Positions 11,385 to 23,608 of a stretch of DNA of 64,000 nt are shown one piece after another. The DNA is taken from positions 1,318,685 to 1,382,684 of the forward strand of contig VXAA01003849.1 of assembly GCA_013399115.1 (NCBI GenBank), given 5' to 3'. The position numbers and the translations under genes are program-made. The DNA comes from Anseranas semipalmata (Eukaryota > Chordata > Aves > Anseriformes > Anseranatidae). Every line of letters begins with the position of its first letter. The first letter of the stretch is position 1. The notes beneath the pieces are model-generated. The model was given only the letters and a program-made list of their open reading frames with translations. It was not told where the DNA came from and made no database searches.

Positions 11385-14300
11385 CTCTCCTCTTACACCA
11401 GTCTCTGTTGCACTTGGGTAAAAGTACTTGCTTGCTTCACAGTATCCTTCGTTCCATAAGGGAAGCTGAGGCTGTCAGCAGACATCTATTATCATGCCAC
11501 TAGGTTGTGAAAAGAGACCTGCAGTTTCACCAGCATCATGTTTTCTTCTTAAGCATGTGAAGAAAAGGCAGCCTCCATCTTACATGAACCATCATGTATT
11601 CTTTTGTCATTTGTCAGTCCAATGGAGGGATGCATTTTCAATTGTTCTTTGTTGTGTGCAAATGCAATTGGCACCAGCATATGTAAACATACATATTGGC
11701 TTGTCGCAGAAGTCAACTTACTGTTGTCTATCATACAGTTTACCATGAGATTGGTTTGCATCACATATAACTTTGGCTTACGATATATATATGGTTAATC
11801 ATATATCATTGGCTTACGCTGTACCCATCACCAAACAGGTCACGGAATACCTATCTGTAGCTTTTTGTGCTTGTGCAATGATTAGTATACATGAGCTGCA
11901 AGCAAAGGCAAGTGTGGCTGGAAGCTTGGAGATAGACGGGTTGGGAGAGATGAAGGGAAAAACCCAACAGATCCAGATACTTCCTTGAATGGTGGAACTA
12001 CTGAGGAGTGGTTTGCTCTTGCTTTGTATCTCTTGAGGTGTGATACACCCATGTTCTTCCCATTGAAGTGGATTCAATCCTGATATCTTCCAATCTTTCT
12101 ATGTCCTGACAGTAAGATTCCTTACACCCCCTTAGTTCCTCCACCATGGTGTTATACCAAGTCTTTCCCATGGCTTTTAGCTACCGTTGCTTGGCCTAAT
12201 GACCAGGAATGACCCAGCAGATACTGTTCTGGAGATGCAGGCATGCTAGGTTGCCAACTGGTATGTGTCCAGCATGGTCAGCAGCTGTTTCCAACTGAAC
12301 CTAATTGACTGCCCTTCTCCTCTTCTAGAGAGAAAAATTAATGACTTTGGGAGCTACGTTCTGTGGTGTGCTAAATGTTGTACAGGTCTGTTTTAAGATC
12401 TTACTATTTTAAAAATATCTACTCAATTCAGTTTGGTTGAAGCTGAACAGACATGACAGAGAGACAGTGTAATGCACGCAAGCTTCATTTCCTCAGGAAG
12501 CCAAGCTAAAAAAACATCTACCTAGGAATACTTTCTGCAACCATTTGAGAAGCTTGCTGTTAATTATCAAAATGAAGAAGCAGAGTGTGCTAACACTGTG
12601 TTGATTTAAACAATCAGAATCCATCCCTCAACAAATAGATCTGCTGAAGAGAATAAATAAAACACATCATACTTGGGCCCTGTGTAACGTTCATGTTTTG
12701 CTTCTGTATCCGGCCTTGTAATAACAGTCTACAACCCTAAAAATCACCCTCCCCTACTCGAACTCTACAGGATATACAGAAGTTAAAAGGAGCATTTTAT
12801 TTCTAAGGCATCAAAGAACCTCTGTCTTTAAGGTTGTTTATTCAGACTAGGTCAGCCTGAATTGATCTTATGTTCCTCAGAGTGTCAGTGTTCCTGGAGC
12901 TCTTGGAGCTCAGCATCTCTGAAGGACTGCTACTCCGCAAGGTTTCCTGCTAAATGTTCCTCTTATCCTTTACTGCTCACAGGGCTTCTGCCTTGTGACA
13001 TATGTATCTACAGAAGCTTTGCAGAGTCATTTTGGATTCATTGGTACAAAGAGACGAAGAAGGAAAATGCACATTTCTTGCATCATTGTTCTTATTGTTG
13101 TAAAGTCAATATTTTAAAGGCCCTAGAGTTTCTGGAAATGGAGTTTTGGTTTATTTTGAGAACCAGCCTTCTGAGGTTTATTTGCTTGCTGTCTATTTTC
13201 TGAGGCCAGCCAGGAAGTGCAGTTTTTGCAAATCACCTCTTGTATTTTGGGTTAATCCAGGCTTTCCTGCTCTTTACTCGGTTGTTGTAAATGCATTTTA
13301 TAATTTATACAGAGCGTGGTTCATCTGCGCTGTGACTAGAAAATGTTAAAAGAAAGCATTCAGTCATAGTTTATGCATCTGGTGATGCAGACTGGGATTT
13401 TTAGAAGAACCCAGAAGAATTAGACATTCAAATTTCATTAAAATGCTGTGGAAGTGAAGCACATAAACTCTATTAAAAAGCTCAGTCATTATCTATAACT
13501 CTTGTTCTCTCTCCAGTTTAATTTGTGCATAAGTTTGCTTAGGGGAGAGTCGTGGACGAGGCTGGTTTTGCACACCTTGTGTTCTCATTAGTGCTAAGCT
13601 GCAGTCCTATCTTAGGCACTTAGACCCCTTTTTAAAGGCAGCTTCGTGTGTTCATCTAACTACTGGTTTTATAATTAAAACATTGTTTTCATAGCCATAG
13701 AAACTGTTGTAAACAACAGATCAATAAAACTGTTCATACTGATAGTTTGATGAATATGATTTTGAAAATGTATTATCCATTTATATGACATCTAACCTGC
13801 AAATGGTTTGTACCTTTTCATGCTCTGAAATGTTTGGGTATACACAGCTGAATAGAAGTCACTTCAGAAAATAAAATGGTACTAGAGAATGTAAAAGAAT
13901 CGGATATATTACATTTAAATACAATACAATGTGACTAAAGATTACATTTAATATATTTCAGATGTCTCACAACTCAAAAGCTTGGTCTATATGCAAGAAT
14001 CAGTAAAGTACAATATGATAAATATAATGAAAAACAAGATGAGAGATCAATTGGATTCACTGTCAGATGAAGATTAAGTAGGCAGTAGAGTTTGTTCTGC
14101 AGTCAGAAGGGATGCATGTAGCACTACAGAATATGCTTACTGGAGGAAGGAGTTAATAATTTTGCCAGCAATGTTCAGCCCCTACTTGCTGCAAAAAAGA
14201 ATTAATGGTTTTTCTGCCTGGTGCTGAAAATAGAAGCCAAATTTAAGTTGTTTCTTGAAGGGAGATATAATTAGATCATGAAACTTCTGGCTTTTGGGTC

Positions 14301-14759
14301 TAAATAATAGCATAAGAATGGCCATACTAAATTAGAGCAGGATACTGTCTCTTAACTGTTTCTTAGGGGTGAAGATAGGAATAGTGCAACCATGGAGTGA
14401 TGCTTTCCCCAATTTCCAGCTGTGTGGAATGTGCATAGTCCTTGAACTGTAGACTTAAGTGCATTATGTATTTAATAGCCCTTTCTGAACCCTTCTCTCT
14501 AGATTTTTCTAATTATTTATTAAACTCACATATATTTTTGTTAGCCACAACATTCTGATAGCAATAAACTATACAGTGTAGCTATGAATTGCATGAAAAA
14601 ATATTTGTTTGATTTAAACTGCACTATTTGCAGCTTAGGTCTTATGATATGAGAAATAGAGAACAATTGTTCCATACTTACTATCTCTGTGCTATTCTCA
14701 ATTTTATACAATTTTATACAGTTGTTATATTTCCTCTTAGTTATCTTTTTTTTTTTTTT

Positions 14760-14764
14760 NNNNN
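14760..14764. other. Assembly gap (5 N) inside T tract
   Basis: Five N, with 14 T before and 4 T after. The true sequence is probably just a longer T run that could not be resolved. Confidence 0.95.
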
Positions 14765-15198
14765 TTTTAAGTAGAAAAGCACTTTCATCCAGCCTCATAC
14801 AGTTACAGGGTTATACTGTTATTTTTCTTTGTGGTCCAGCATAAACCATTCCTACTTCTAATAAACCTTTGGACATGGGTCAATCAGAACTATGTGCAGT
14901 GTTTTGGATGTGGGTGCAGTCTGGGTTTATACAGTGGTGTAATAGTTTGTCTTTTGCCTTTTATTCCTCCTGTAATGATTGTAACATTTTGTTTGCATTT
15001 TCTGTCTGCCAGAGACCACCGGACAGATATTTGCAGAGAGGTCTCAACAAAGAGTCCAAGATTCTTCCTGGAGTGATAATTTATTTATAATTTATCATTG
15101 TGCATGTGCAATTAGGGTGTGTTTTCCCCCATGTGTATTACTTTGTGTCTGTTGATATTAAATGATGTGTGCTTTTTTGTTACTGAATCATTCAATGT

Positions 15199-15387
15199 TC
15201 AGTATAACAACACCTTTTGAAGTATTGACTGTTCTAAGTAATTTGTATCATCAGCGAACTTTGCCATCTCATTATTAATCCCCTTTTCCAGATCATTTAT
15301 GAATATACTGAAGAGAACAAGTTCAAGTGCAGATCCCTGATCACTTCTCTCCCATGGTGAAAACAATTTATTACTATGCTTCAACAA
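15199..15387 (-). pseudogene. Reverse-transcriptase fragment of CR1-like LINE
   Basis: A 62-codon open stretch inside the 14.3-15.7 kb LINE. Residues 26-37 read FSIFINDLEKGI, matching the conserved LFNIFINDL-type block of CR1 reverse transcriptase. Residues 43-49 read KFADDTN, the FADD version of the catalytic (Y/F)xDD box (complement of 15247-15258), so both catalytic aspartates are present. Upstream, QGSALELVLF corresponds to the QGSVLGPVLF block just before it. The fragment is bounded by stops and lacks the fingers, most of the palm and the endonuclease, so it is a dead remnant. It is the best-supported protein-coding trace in the window. Confidence 0.8.
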
Positions 15388-15690
15388 ACCATTAATCCAC
15401 TAAAGAATTTTCATCCTTACGATAACATAGTTTCTTTAAGAGCCTTTAGAGAGAGATCTTGTCAAAACACTTTGACTTCTGGAAATCCAAGAACATTATA
15501 GCAATCCACATTCACCAGCTTGCTGACTTCTTTAAAGAATATTAATGTCATCAATTTCGTCAACCCACAGTAAATTGTAAACCCCATATTTAGTCAGGTT
15601 TCTCCTTCTGCAAATATTACATTATTTGTGTACTAAAAATAGTTACAAGTACTTTCATTATTTGTATAAAGGCTTCTAGCAGTTAGTGAC

Positions 15691-18186
15691 AATTTCTGCA
15701 GCAAAGTTATTGCTATGCTGCCAGAAACTCCAGAGTGAGGTACAGATTTTCATTGACCCTGAATGTAGGATGGTTTCTTTGTGATAGAAGTCTTCTATTT
15801 ATTCTCCATAAATGACATATCCCTGAAGCAACAGTGAGGGAATGAAAGTTACATTTTATCACTGTAACATTTGCAGAAAAGTGAACTGCTAAACTCCCTA
15901 TTCATAATGAAACTTGGACTAGCCATGAGTTCTTAAAAAGCTTACCTGCAGGTGCTTAATTTTTTTTTTTTTATTTAAAAATTTATATCTGAGCTTTATG
16001 AACTTCTGATTAAACTTTTAAAATAAATTAAGGGTGAGAGGATTAGACAGGGAATTGGAAATGAACTGTGGTATCTTTTGCCTCTAGCTCAGCATTTTGA
16101 AGGCAACCCAAATGAGATGTGACAAAGTGCAGCGCTCTCGTTTCTTTTTGCTGACCTACGTGTAAGTGGAGTTTGGTCTCTGCCAAGTTCTTTGTGTGAG
16201 TGGCCACGTCATCATCACTGCTAGTATAATTAGCACTAATTAGCCCTTTATTGGAATTTAAAAATAAATAGGCCGCAATTTGGATATCACAGAGACCAAA
16301 TGATCCACTTAGATGATCCACCCGGGCTAGATGAACAGCCTGCTCCCCCCAGCCCTCCCCTTTTCCACGAAGTGACAGAAGTTATGAAGATATGTCTTAA
16401 GTGGCTGATATGTCCAACTCCCATGTTTTGCAAAATGTTGTGCCATATTTGGAATTTACGCTATAAAATCCTGTAGAAGGACAGTTCTTGAGTGTAAGCC
16501 TAATAAAGCCATATTTTAATCTGTTATGGGTCTTAGTTGCTAATGGACATTTCCTTCCTGGCCTCTTTGGAGACGTGAAGCATATCAGAGGAAGTCCTCA
16601 TCAGCTGATGTTCAGAGAGGTGCTCCTACTTCCTCAACCCCCAATCTAAACTTCACACTGCTCCTTCTCAAGGGATTATCATTAATCTAGGTTGTCCCTT
16701 TCTTATCATGACTCTGCTGCTTTCTTATCGTATCTCTGCCGCCTGTCCTGCTGCCAGAGTATCTTCAGACCTGTAGGTCTGACTCGCTAGTCATTTCTCT
16801 TGGTCTTTGTATACCGATAGATGTCCTAGGAGGGGAAAGAAAAGTGCTTTTTCAGAAGAACACTGGATATAGATTTGCACCTGCACATGTGTAGTCTATG
16901 GACTCTTTGGTGACCACCCTATCCCTTTCTCTTTGCTTGACTCTAAAACCCCAGCTGATTCTTCTATTCCCCAAAGCACCTATGGGATTTTCTGCAGCTC
17001 AGTCTCCTCCTTCAGAAGTTTTCCTCTGCTCGTTGGAGAGAAGAGGAAGTCCTAGCAGCTGGAAAAGGGCCATTTCCTCAACCACACTGCTTGTCAGTAG
17101 TCGGCCGGGTCAACAGAAACTGTAGTGGGAAGCCTGATCCTGCTGCAATCCAGAGCAGGGCACACAAGGCTTCTGGTCAAAGTGGGATGGCATGGGAATC
17201 TGTCAATGTTCTTCTGGGGTGGTAGTCATTATCCTAATGGCCTCTACAGTATGGTAATGGGAAAAATGTTGATGGCCTCAATGTCTGTTTCACTGGTATT
17301 TCAAAGCTGATTAGTCTTGGCACTAGAGTCAATAGTATGCAATAGACAACTGCACTGTTTTAAAAATCCTATTTATCCATCATGCCAGCAGCGTACAGGT
17401 CTACAGTCTTCAAACACAGACACAACTCTTCAAACAACACAAACACTAGATATTGTCCTGGAAGTAAAGAGAAGCAGTGTGAATCTGCTTTCCCCATATT
17501 TTCAACAAGTTACTAGCTATTTTAGATCTTTAATCTAAATAAGTATTCGGACTTAGTTTCTGAACAGCAAAAACCTGCTGGCTATTTCAATGCAGGCAAA
17601 AACTTAAGCTGTCAATATATAATTCCTGAAACATGTAGAATTTCAGCAATCAAGTAAGAGACATTTTTTATTTCCCACACTAGGTCAGCACTTTCTTGTA
17701 GAGATAGTTCATATGATAATGATGCGATCTATGGAGGTGACTCATTTATGCATTTTGGAGTTCAGACAAAGTCTCTGTTAGCTGTCTTTTCTCTTCTACC
17801 TTCCACATATTTTTCCTGCATTCATAACAGAATGACTGCCTGCTACCTGTGAGTGAAACACCTTCTCGTTTTCACTTTCCTTACACATAAAGAGGCTTAT
17901 AAAGGTATCAGGTTATGGCTGAGAAAGCTAGATTACATGCCACTTGAAAAGTACCACCGATTGTTCCAAAATGATCTTCCTTAATTAACAAATAGTTTTT
18001 TCTTTTTGTTGGTCCAACTATTTTGACAACTGCTACAATGCACAAGTGAAGATATAATCACACAGGGCTGAAGATGACTAATAATGATGAAGCAGTCCCT
18101 ATTCTGTATAGAAGCAACTATGCCAGTATGGCTATGCTAATATCAGCAGAACTGCAATACACAAAACCAGAAGTACCATTTAAACT
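15691..18186. other. Unique AT-rich non-coding DNA
   Basis: No gene recognised. Contains T13 at 15960-15972. A compact block at 16.04-16.32 kb (92-codon minus frame) and one at 16.9-17.5 kb (frames of 60-75 codons, plus) show no domain. No recognisable repeat. Confidence 0.55.
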
Positions 18187-18244
18187 ACAAAAGGATAGTT
18201 AAAATGAGCACATTTTAACTATACAAGGATAGGTAAAATGGGCA
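18187..18244. repeat. Perfect 12-bp hairpin within an imperfect tandem duplication
   Basis: ATAGTTAAAATG (18195-18206) and CATTTTAACTAT (18211-18222) are exact reverse complements around the loop AGCA. In addition, the 24 bases from 18187 (acaaaaggatag...) are echoed, with changes, from 18223 (acaaggatagg...), a roughly 36-base-period tandem duplication. A hairpin between repeats can arise by replication slippage with template switching. No transcript evidence can be given from sequence. Confidence 0.85.
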
Positions 18245-18971
18245 GTATTGGATTTATGTGTATGCAAAACCTTAGTGCAGAGAAATGCTAAATACATTCT
18301 GTCTTTTGGAAAAGCATCTGTTGCCTTAGGAAGACCATAGCCTTCCTGACGATGTGAAGCTCTCCTCAAACCATGTAAGTTCAATTCTTTCTATGTAGTC
18401 AGACATGAAATTGAGTTACAGTGCCTTAATGGGTTACCCCATGTCAGTGGAGAAAAATCTGTGTACATTCCAGTAACTCATCATAAATACAAGGCAGAAA
18501 TCACTAGATCAAACAACTCAATTTCACAGAGGTCTAAATGAATTAATTTTTCTCAGGTTTGCTTGTGATCTAACAGTGTACATACAGTCTATTACTATGC
18601 TCAGCCAAAGTCTAGTAAGTTATTAAATAGTAGCAAATTACTCTTGTGACTGATCCCTAAATTAGGATTTCAAAACAATTTAACTAGATCAGTTTTAAAT
18701 AAGTGACTGGGGACAGAAAATGTATATTGAAGAAATGAGTCTATCTTGTATGCCAATAAAGTAAGACCTTTGGTGACTGCATTTGGTTTGTTTGTGTACT
18801 GATGACCGGGTATTTTCAGAGGTGGCTTAGAATCCAGAATTTCCATTTGAAATGTTTCAGGTGTGCTTAGTTAGCCTTTCCCATTTATCCCTACAATTTC
18901 ATGTATGAGCTTGTTTCACGAAAATTACGTGATTTTTTGGACTTCAGACAATTTTACCTTCATAATGAATC

Positions 18972-19032
18972 TTTTTTATTTTTTATTTTATTTTATTTTA
19001 TTTTATTTTATTTTATTTTATTTTATTTTTTT
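18972..19032. repeat. (TTTTA)n pentanucleotide array
   Basis: About eleven to twelve TTTTA units, nearly pure, ending in T8. Long enough to be highly polymorphic. No CR1 or SINE tail is identifiable next to it. Confidence 0.97.
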
Positions 19033-19754
19033 GCTGAGCAGTAAAGAAGTCCCTTTAGAAAGCCAAAACACAATGCTATGGGACAGGCTGATTTGGGTTT
19101 GATTCTGATCAAAACCTTGCTCTTCACTTCATAAGTTTTATTAAAAGAGATAAAAGAATTATTATACTAGTGTTAAATTAATATCTCATCTCTTGATGAC
19201 AATTATGCTTATGGCAAGAATAAAATGTTGTGGAAACTTCAAGAAACCAAGATCTGACTACACCTCATAAGGTAATGCCTCTGGGTTAACATGTGGAGGA
19301 ATAAGAGGATTCTGCTCGTTCATAGTTAAGAAAGATTACGGTCATATCAAAGTTTATGCTAGTTTCATTTTAGCGGATACTGAAGGCCAGTATTATTTGC
19401 AAGACAAATTTGAACATAAACATTGTCAGCATTTTTTCACACTTTTTTATTGTGAAACAGAAACCATTGAATATAATGAGAAGGAAGTTAAGAAACTCCC
19501 TCTCAGGATACGATGAGTTTCTTGCATATTGCCACACCCTGTCAGCAATAAACAGATCTCTTAATTGCAGCTAATCTGGATTTCTTTAAATATTGTACTG
19601 CAAGCGCCTGGCCAAATTCTGTTTAGTAGCAATGTTCACGGTTGCTACTCGTATCCAAAACCTCCTGAGGTCAGAATTTTATCATCACTTCTTCAGCTTA
19701 CTAGGAGATTCTCCCCCTTGTTTTTGAGGGCTGTTGTTTTTTTTCCTTGCTGTA

Positions 19755-19790
19755 AGGAAGAGAGAGGAGAGGAGAGGAGAGGAGAGGAGA
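19755..19790. repeat. (GGAGA)n pentanucleotide array
   Basis: About six GGAGA units in a purine-only stretch from about 19756 to 19792. Purine-pure mirror-like tracts of this kind can form triplex DNA. Confidence 0.95.
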
Positions 19791-20182
19791 AATAAATAAT
19801 AGCTCTAAACATTGAGGTATTATCTATAAAACTGACATGGTGGTGCTGGAAATTTCCCTATACTTCAGTCCCTGGGAGGAGCAGCATCTAGGGAAAAGGT
19901 GGGGGTAAGAATACTTCCATAAATCTCATCACTACTTGGTCTCTTCTTAGAGTCATGAGCAAAAGCACCAGTTCTCTTTTTGAGTCAAATAGACCTTTAG
20001 ACTAATTTCTCATTGACCTCAAAGTAACCTGTCAGTAGTGACTTCTGGTTTACTGGAACTGGATTAGGACTGACAAAGTGCAGGTAGAAGGCTTTGCTGG
20101 AATTCTGGCTGCCATTAAGTCAATTTTCCAGTATGCTGTTAAAAAGTTTTACTGGGTTGTTTTTTATCTTAATCTTTATGCA

Positions 20183-20202
20183 GAATTTATTTGCATAAAT
20201 TC
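20183..20202. promoter_or_regulatory. Octamer motif inside 8-bp dyad
   Basis: GAATTTAT and ATAAATTC flank TTGC, a perfect dyad. Spanning the loop, ATTTGCAT (20189-20196) is the exact octamer bound by POU/OCT proteins (reverse complement of ATGCAAAT). A good sequence match, but an 8-mer is expected by chance roughly once or twice in a window of this size and composition. Confidence 0.3.
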
Positions 20203-20304
20203 TTTACTGTAATTCATTCTTCACTGTAAATTTTATTCCACAGCAACTGCATTACTTTTTGTAACTACGCTATGAACGAGGCAAGCCTAAGAATTGTTCC
20301 TTGC

Positions 20305-20321
20305 TTTTTTTTTTTTTTTTT
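20305..20321. repeat. T17 homopolymer
   Basis: Seventeen T in a row with no retrotransposon identifiable on either side. Confidence 0.95.
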
Positions 20322-23289
20322 GAATGAAGATTCCTGTTTATAGATGAGGATGGGCCCCACAGCCCACCTTTTGATAAGAATAAAAGTTAGATTCTATCAG
20401 ACCTGTCAGAGTCAATCTAAGAGAACATGTTATTTTTAGTCCTACTTACTTTTTGGATGAAAATCTTTTTCAAGGGAAAAGATCAACATCTAACTGAAAT
20501 TAAGCCCTTCACAATCCCTACTCTGCCATGTAATTCATAAATTAATGGATCAGGAAAAGACTTTAAAAGAGCATTTTCCATCAAAAATAATACCTCTGCA
20601 TATGCAGTGCTTATATCCCAGAAAACCTTGTGTTGGATGTACATTGAATTTGCTTGTTTAGGAGTCTAGAATCCTTTTGTGAAAAGATGAAAGAACCGTA
20701 AAATAAGTTTATGTTGCTCAATGCACAAATGTTATAAATGGCTAACACAATATGAGCAAAACAGTAAATCTGATCTTTTGCAACATGTATATTTAACAGT
20801 CATAAAATCTACTTCTGAGTTTGTTGATACTAGACTTTTGTTTTAGATGCTGCATATCATATATCTAAATTACTTAGTCTCTGAGTGAAGCTAATTTTTC
20901 TTCCTAGGACCAAGCGTATAACTTTTAAGGTGACAAGAAATCTCGCGTAGAAATTGTAGAAAAACAGAATAAAGCAAAATGCTTGCTATTCAAAATGGGT
21001 TTACCACCACAGTATCTGAAAACCTTATTGTAATGTTAAGAAGCAAAGCATGACTACTCAAATGTCTTTTTTTTTTTCTTATCCACTCTACAGAAGAATA
21101 AATGTGCGTATTAGAATAACATGGTTTTGTTTTGATGATTTTTGTCCAATAGCATGTGTTGTGATATGCAAATGTATATATAAATGAAGAAATATGCTTT
21201 GCATTGGGGAGAAAAGGGTGTCAAGCACTTTCTACTTTTGATTAGGTCCTCAGGAAAGCCCTCAGCTCTTCTCCCCACAGTGAGTTTTAATTTTACCGTG
21301 TGGCATTCATTGTGTAATTGTTTTCCATGGTCTTTTCTCTGTAAATTTATTGATTTTAGTCCTAGGCCATGAAATGACTTACAGAGCAAAACTTAGCACA
21401 CTCATCATTGTGTGGGAAGCTGCTGGAGAAATCCTAAAACCAGTGGGTTGTGCTTGCGATAGCTTCTGTTGCGGAGGAAGTAATCTGCTGTCTTCCTGGC
21501 TAGCTGGCGCCACCAAAGTGCTGCAGGTCTCTTGCCCAGGATGTATCATCTAGCCAAGGTCGAGGTGAGAGCTGGCAGAGGCTCGAATAACCGAGGTCAG
21601 GTCATTGACTGTTGGCCTGGCAAGGAGCCTTGGGTCCAGCCAGCATTAAGGCAGAGCATTGCTCATGGATGTTGTTCTGTGAGAGCTTCGTGACCCTGAG
21701 GAATGCGGGAGTATTCCTGGAGTGTGGACTGAGCTGGCAAATGACGAAGTCCTACCTTGGCGAAGGGAGCTTCACGCTGGGTGTTAAACTCTTCAAAGCT
21801 CTTCCCACTGGCACCACTATAGACTTTTTGTTTGCTTATGCTTAATCTCATGTACAGATTGCATCATCTGGAAAGAAATAGAGTGTGTTCTGTTTTAATT
21901 GGACGGAAATTGTAAACTCCAAATGAAGGCTTTGAAAACACAAACTTGTGCCACTAAGCTGCTTCTGAACCTTTGTGTTCTTGCTGAATTATTTTCATAA
22001 TTAGTTTTGGACAATATATATTTTTTTCCTTTAGCAATACATATAGAATGCTATGAGATTGCAGTCTCACTGTCCTCTTATTCATGTGCGAATGGGATCA
22101 AAATCAGGGAAGGAAAGCCAACCTGCGGTGCTTTCATTGCGCAGATACAGCCCTCGTTCCCTCCCCATCCCAAGTACAACTGATGCAATTCAACAACTGG
22201 GGCAAGCTCCAAGCATCGCTGTGTTTGTGGCAGGATTACTTTGGACCTCAATTCTGGTCAAGGTGTTACTTCCTACCCTGCTTGCTAGAAGCTGGATCTA
22301 CATTTTGACACTAACTACCAGTTGGTTTTGACCTCTATGGCACTTGCTTATTAGCAGCTTACTGCAGAAGTTGTTTTTCCCTCACTGTATAAAGTATGTT
22401 CAAGCACAGTCTTTCAATTTGATAAGTAAAAGTGCCACAGTTTTGAAGCTTTCATTTCCTTCACCAAGCCTGAAATAATTTGAAATAGTTGGTTGCCAGG
22501 ACAGGGTTTGATCTCTACATCTGCTACAGGAGATGGGCTGTGGTGTATACTCCATCTGAAAATGGTGTGGTTTTGTTTCATTAGTATTGACTTTTTCATG
22601 TCATTTGAGAACAGTGAATTGTGGGCATCTTGGTCCAAGAATTGCATTTTTATGGCATAGGTGCCTAGCGCACTACATTTTGCGCTTGTGTTGTATATAA
22701 ATCCAAAAGATAAAACCCATATGCTCTATTTATTATATTATGTGTAGATTTAAAGATCTTGTATATTGGTATTAGTTAGATATAACTTGCGCCAAGATAA
22801 GTTTAAAAACAGAAAGTCATGCATATTCTACAACAACATTTTTAGTTTGTAATTATTGCCTAACACATTTAATACTTCCGTGCCCTTCTACTCTGTACGC
22901 GTGTCTCATGGGAAGTAAATGATTAATTCCTTCACTTCATCCCAAAAGGCAAAGGTAGTTTTATGTCATTTCTAAACTGTACACTTGCATATGTAATAGA
23001 AAAAAATACAGTACTTTTCTACCTGTTCTATATAATATCATGCAGAACATGACACACTTACAGATCTGGAATTTCAGTCAAAATACTTTACAAGTTGTTT
23101 CCTATCTTGCATAAAACCTTCCCAATGCCACACAAGGAATTCATTTGTGAAAAAATCCAACAGCCAAATGCCAAGTCATTCTGAACTAACAAGTAATGCA
23201 ATAAACTTTCACTTCAACAGCAACACAAATTTTGCTTCCACAAGTAAACTCAGTATCGTTTGAAGGAGGGGAAGAATATTCTAGCTTGC

Positions 23290-23307
23290 TTTTTTTTTTT
23301 TTTTTTT
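23290..23307. repeat. T18 homopolymer
   Basis: Eighteen T followed by AAA. No target-site duplication or element body was recognised. Confidence 0.95.
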
Positions 23308-23565
23308 AAAGTTTTATTTTACCCATTGACCATCTGTAGTATGTACACACTAGAGTGAATCTGGTAAAATATGAAATGACTGAAGTTTCTGAGGCTTCTT
23401 CAAATCCAAAGTGAAAATGAATATTTGAGGTTATACACTTCCAACCTTTCCCTGTTTCTCAGTCTTTAGTACTTGGTGTTCTTGGCAGCCCTTGGAAGGG
23501 TCAGAAAGCACAAACTAAAATATACAGAACAATTTCAGTTACAACTATCTGCCCAACACTGGCAA

Positions 23566-23608
23566 TCTCAAAACAGCCTCAAACAACCTCAAAACAACCT
23601 CTCAACCT
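23566..23608. repeat. Short tandem array of CTCAAAACARC-like units
   Basis: Four diverged units of 10-11 bases: ctcaaaacagc, ctcaaacaac, ctcaaaacaac, ctctcaacctg. A small decayed minisatellite. Confidence 0.75.

Larger units (their letters stand above)
10239..14310. other. Unique non-coding DNA
   Basis: No recognisable gene. Frames up to 113 codons (12862-13203 plus) lack any family signature. Contains T12 (10952-10963) and T15 (11106-11120) runs, a hairpin cluster at 11.35 kb, and a short direct repeat of TTGGCTTACG near 11773 and 11809. The stretch 12.1-12.4 kb is richer in C and T but unremarkable. Confidence 0.6.
14311..15690 (-). mobile_element. Ancient CR1-like LINE, about 1.4 kb
   Basis: The longest transposon remnant here, lying on the minus strand. 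From the plus strand, its terminal part begins at about 14311 ('cataagaatggccatac'). Then come sections like 'ttctgaacccttctctc' (14481-14500), 'tttggatgtgggtgcagt' (about 14903), 'ccaagattcttcctgg' (15056-15073), 'cccccatgtgtattacttt' (15126-15145) and the reverse-transcriptase block 'tttgtatcatcagcgaact', 'cagatcatttatgaatat' (15240-15310), then 'agatcttgtcaaaac'. This order matches a CR1-type lineage that I recall from turtle and archosaur genomes. A 5-base gap lies at 14760-14764. Many stops and frameshifts; similarity fades beyond 15690. Confidence 0.78.
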
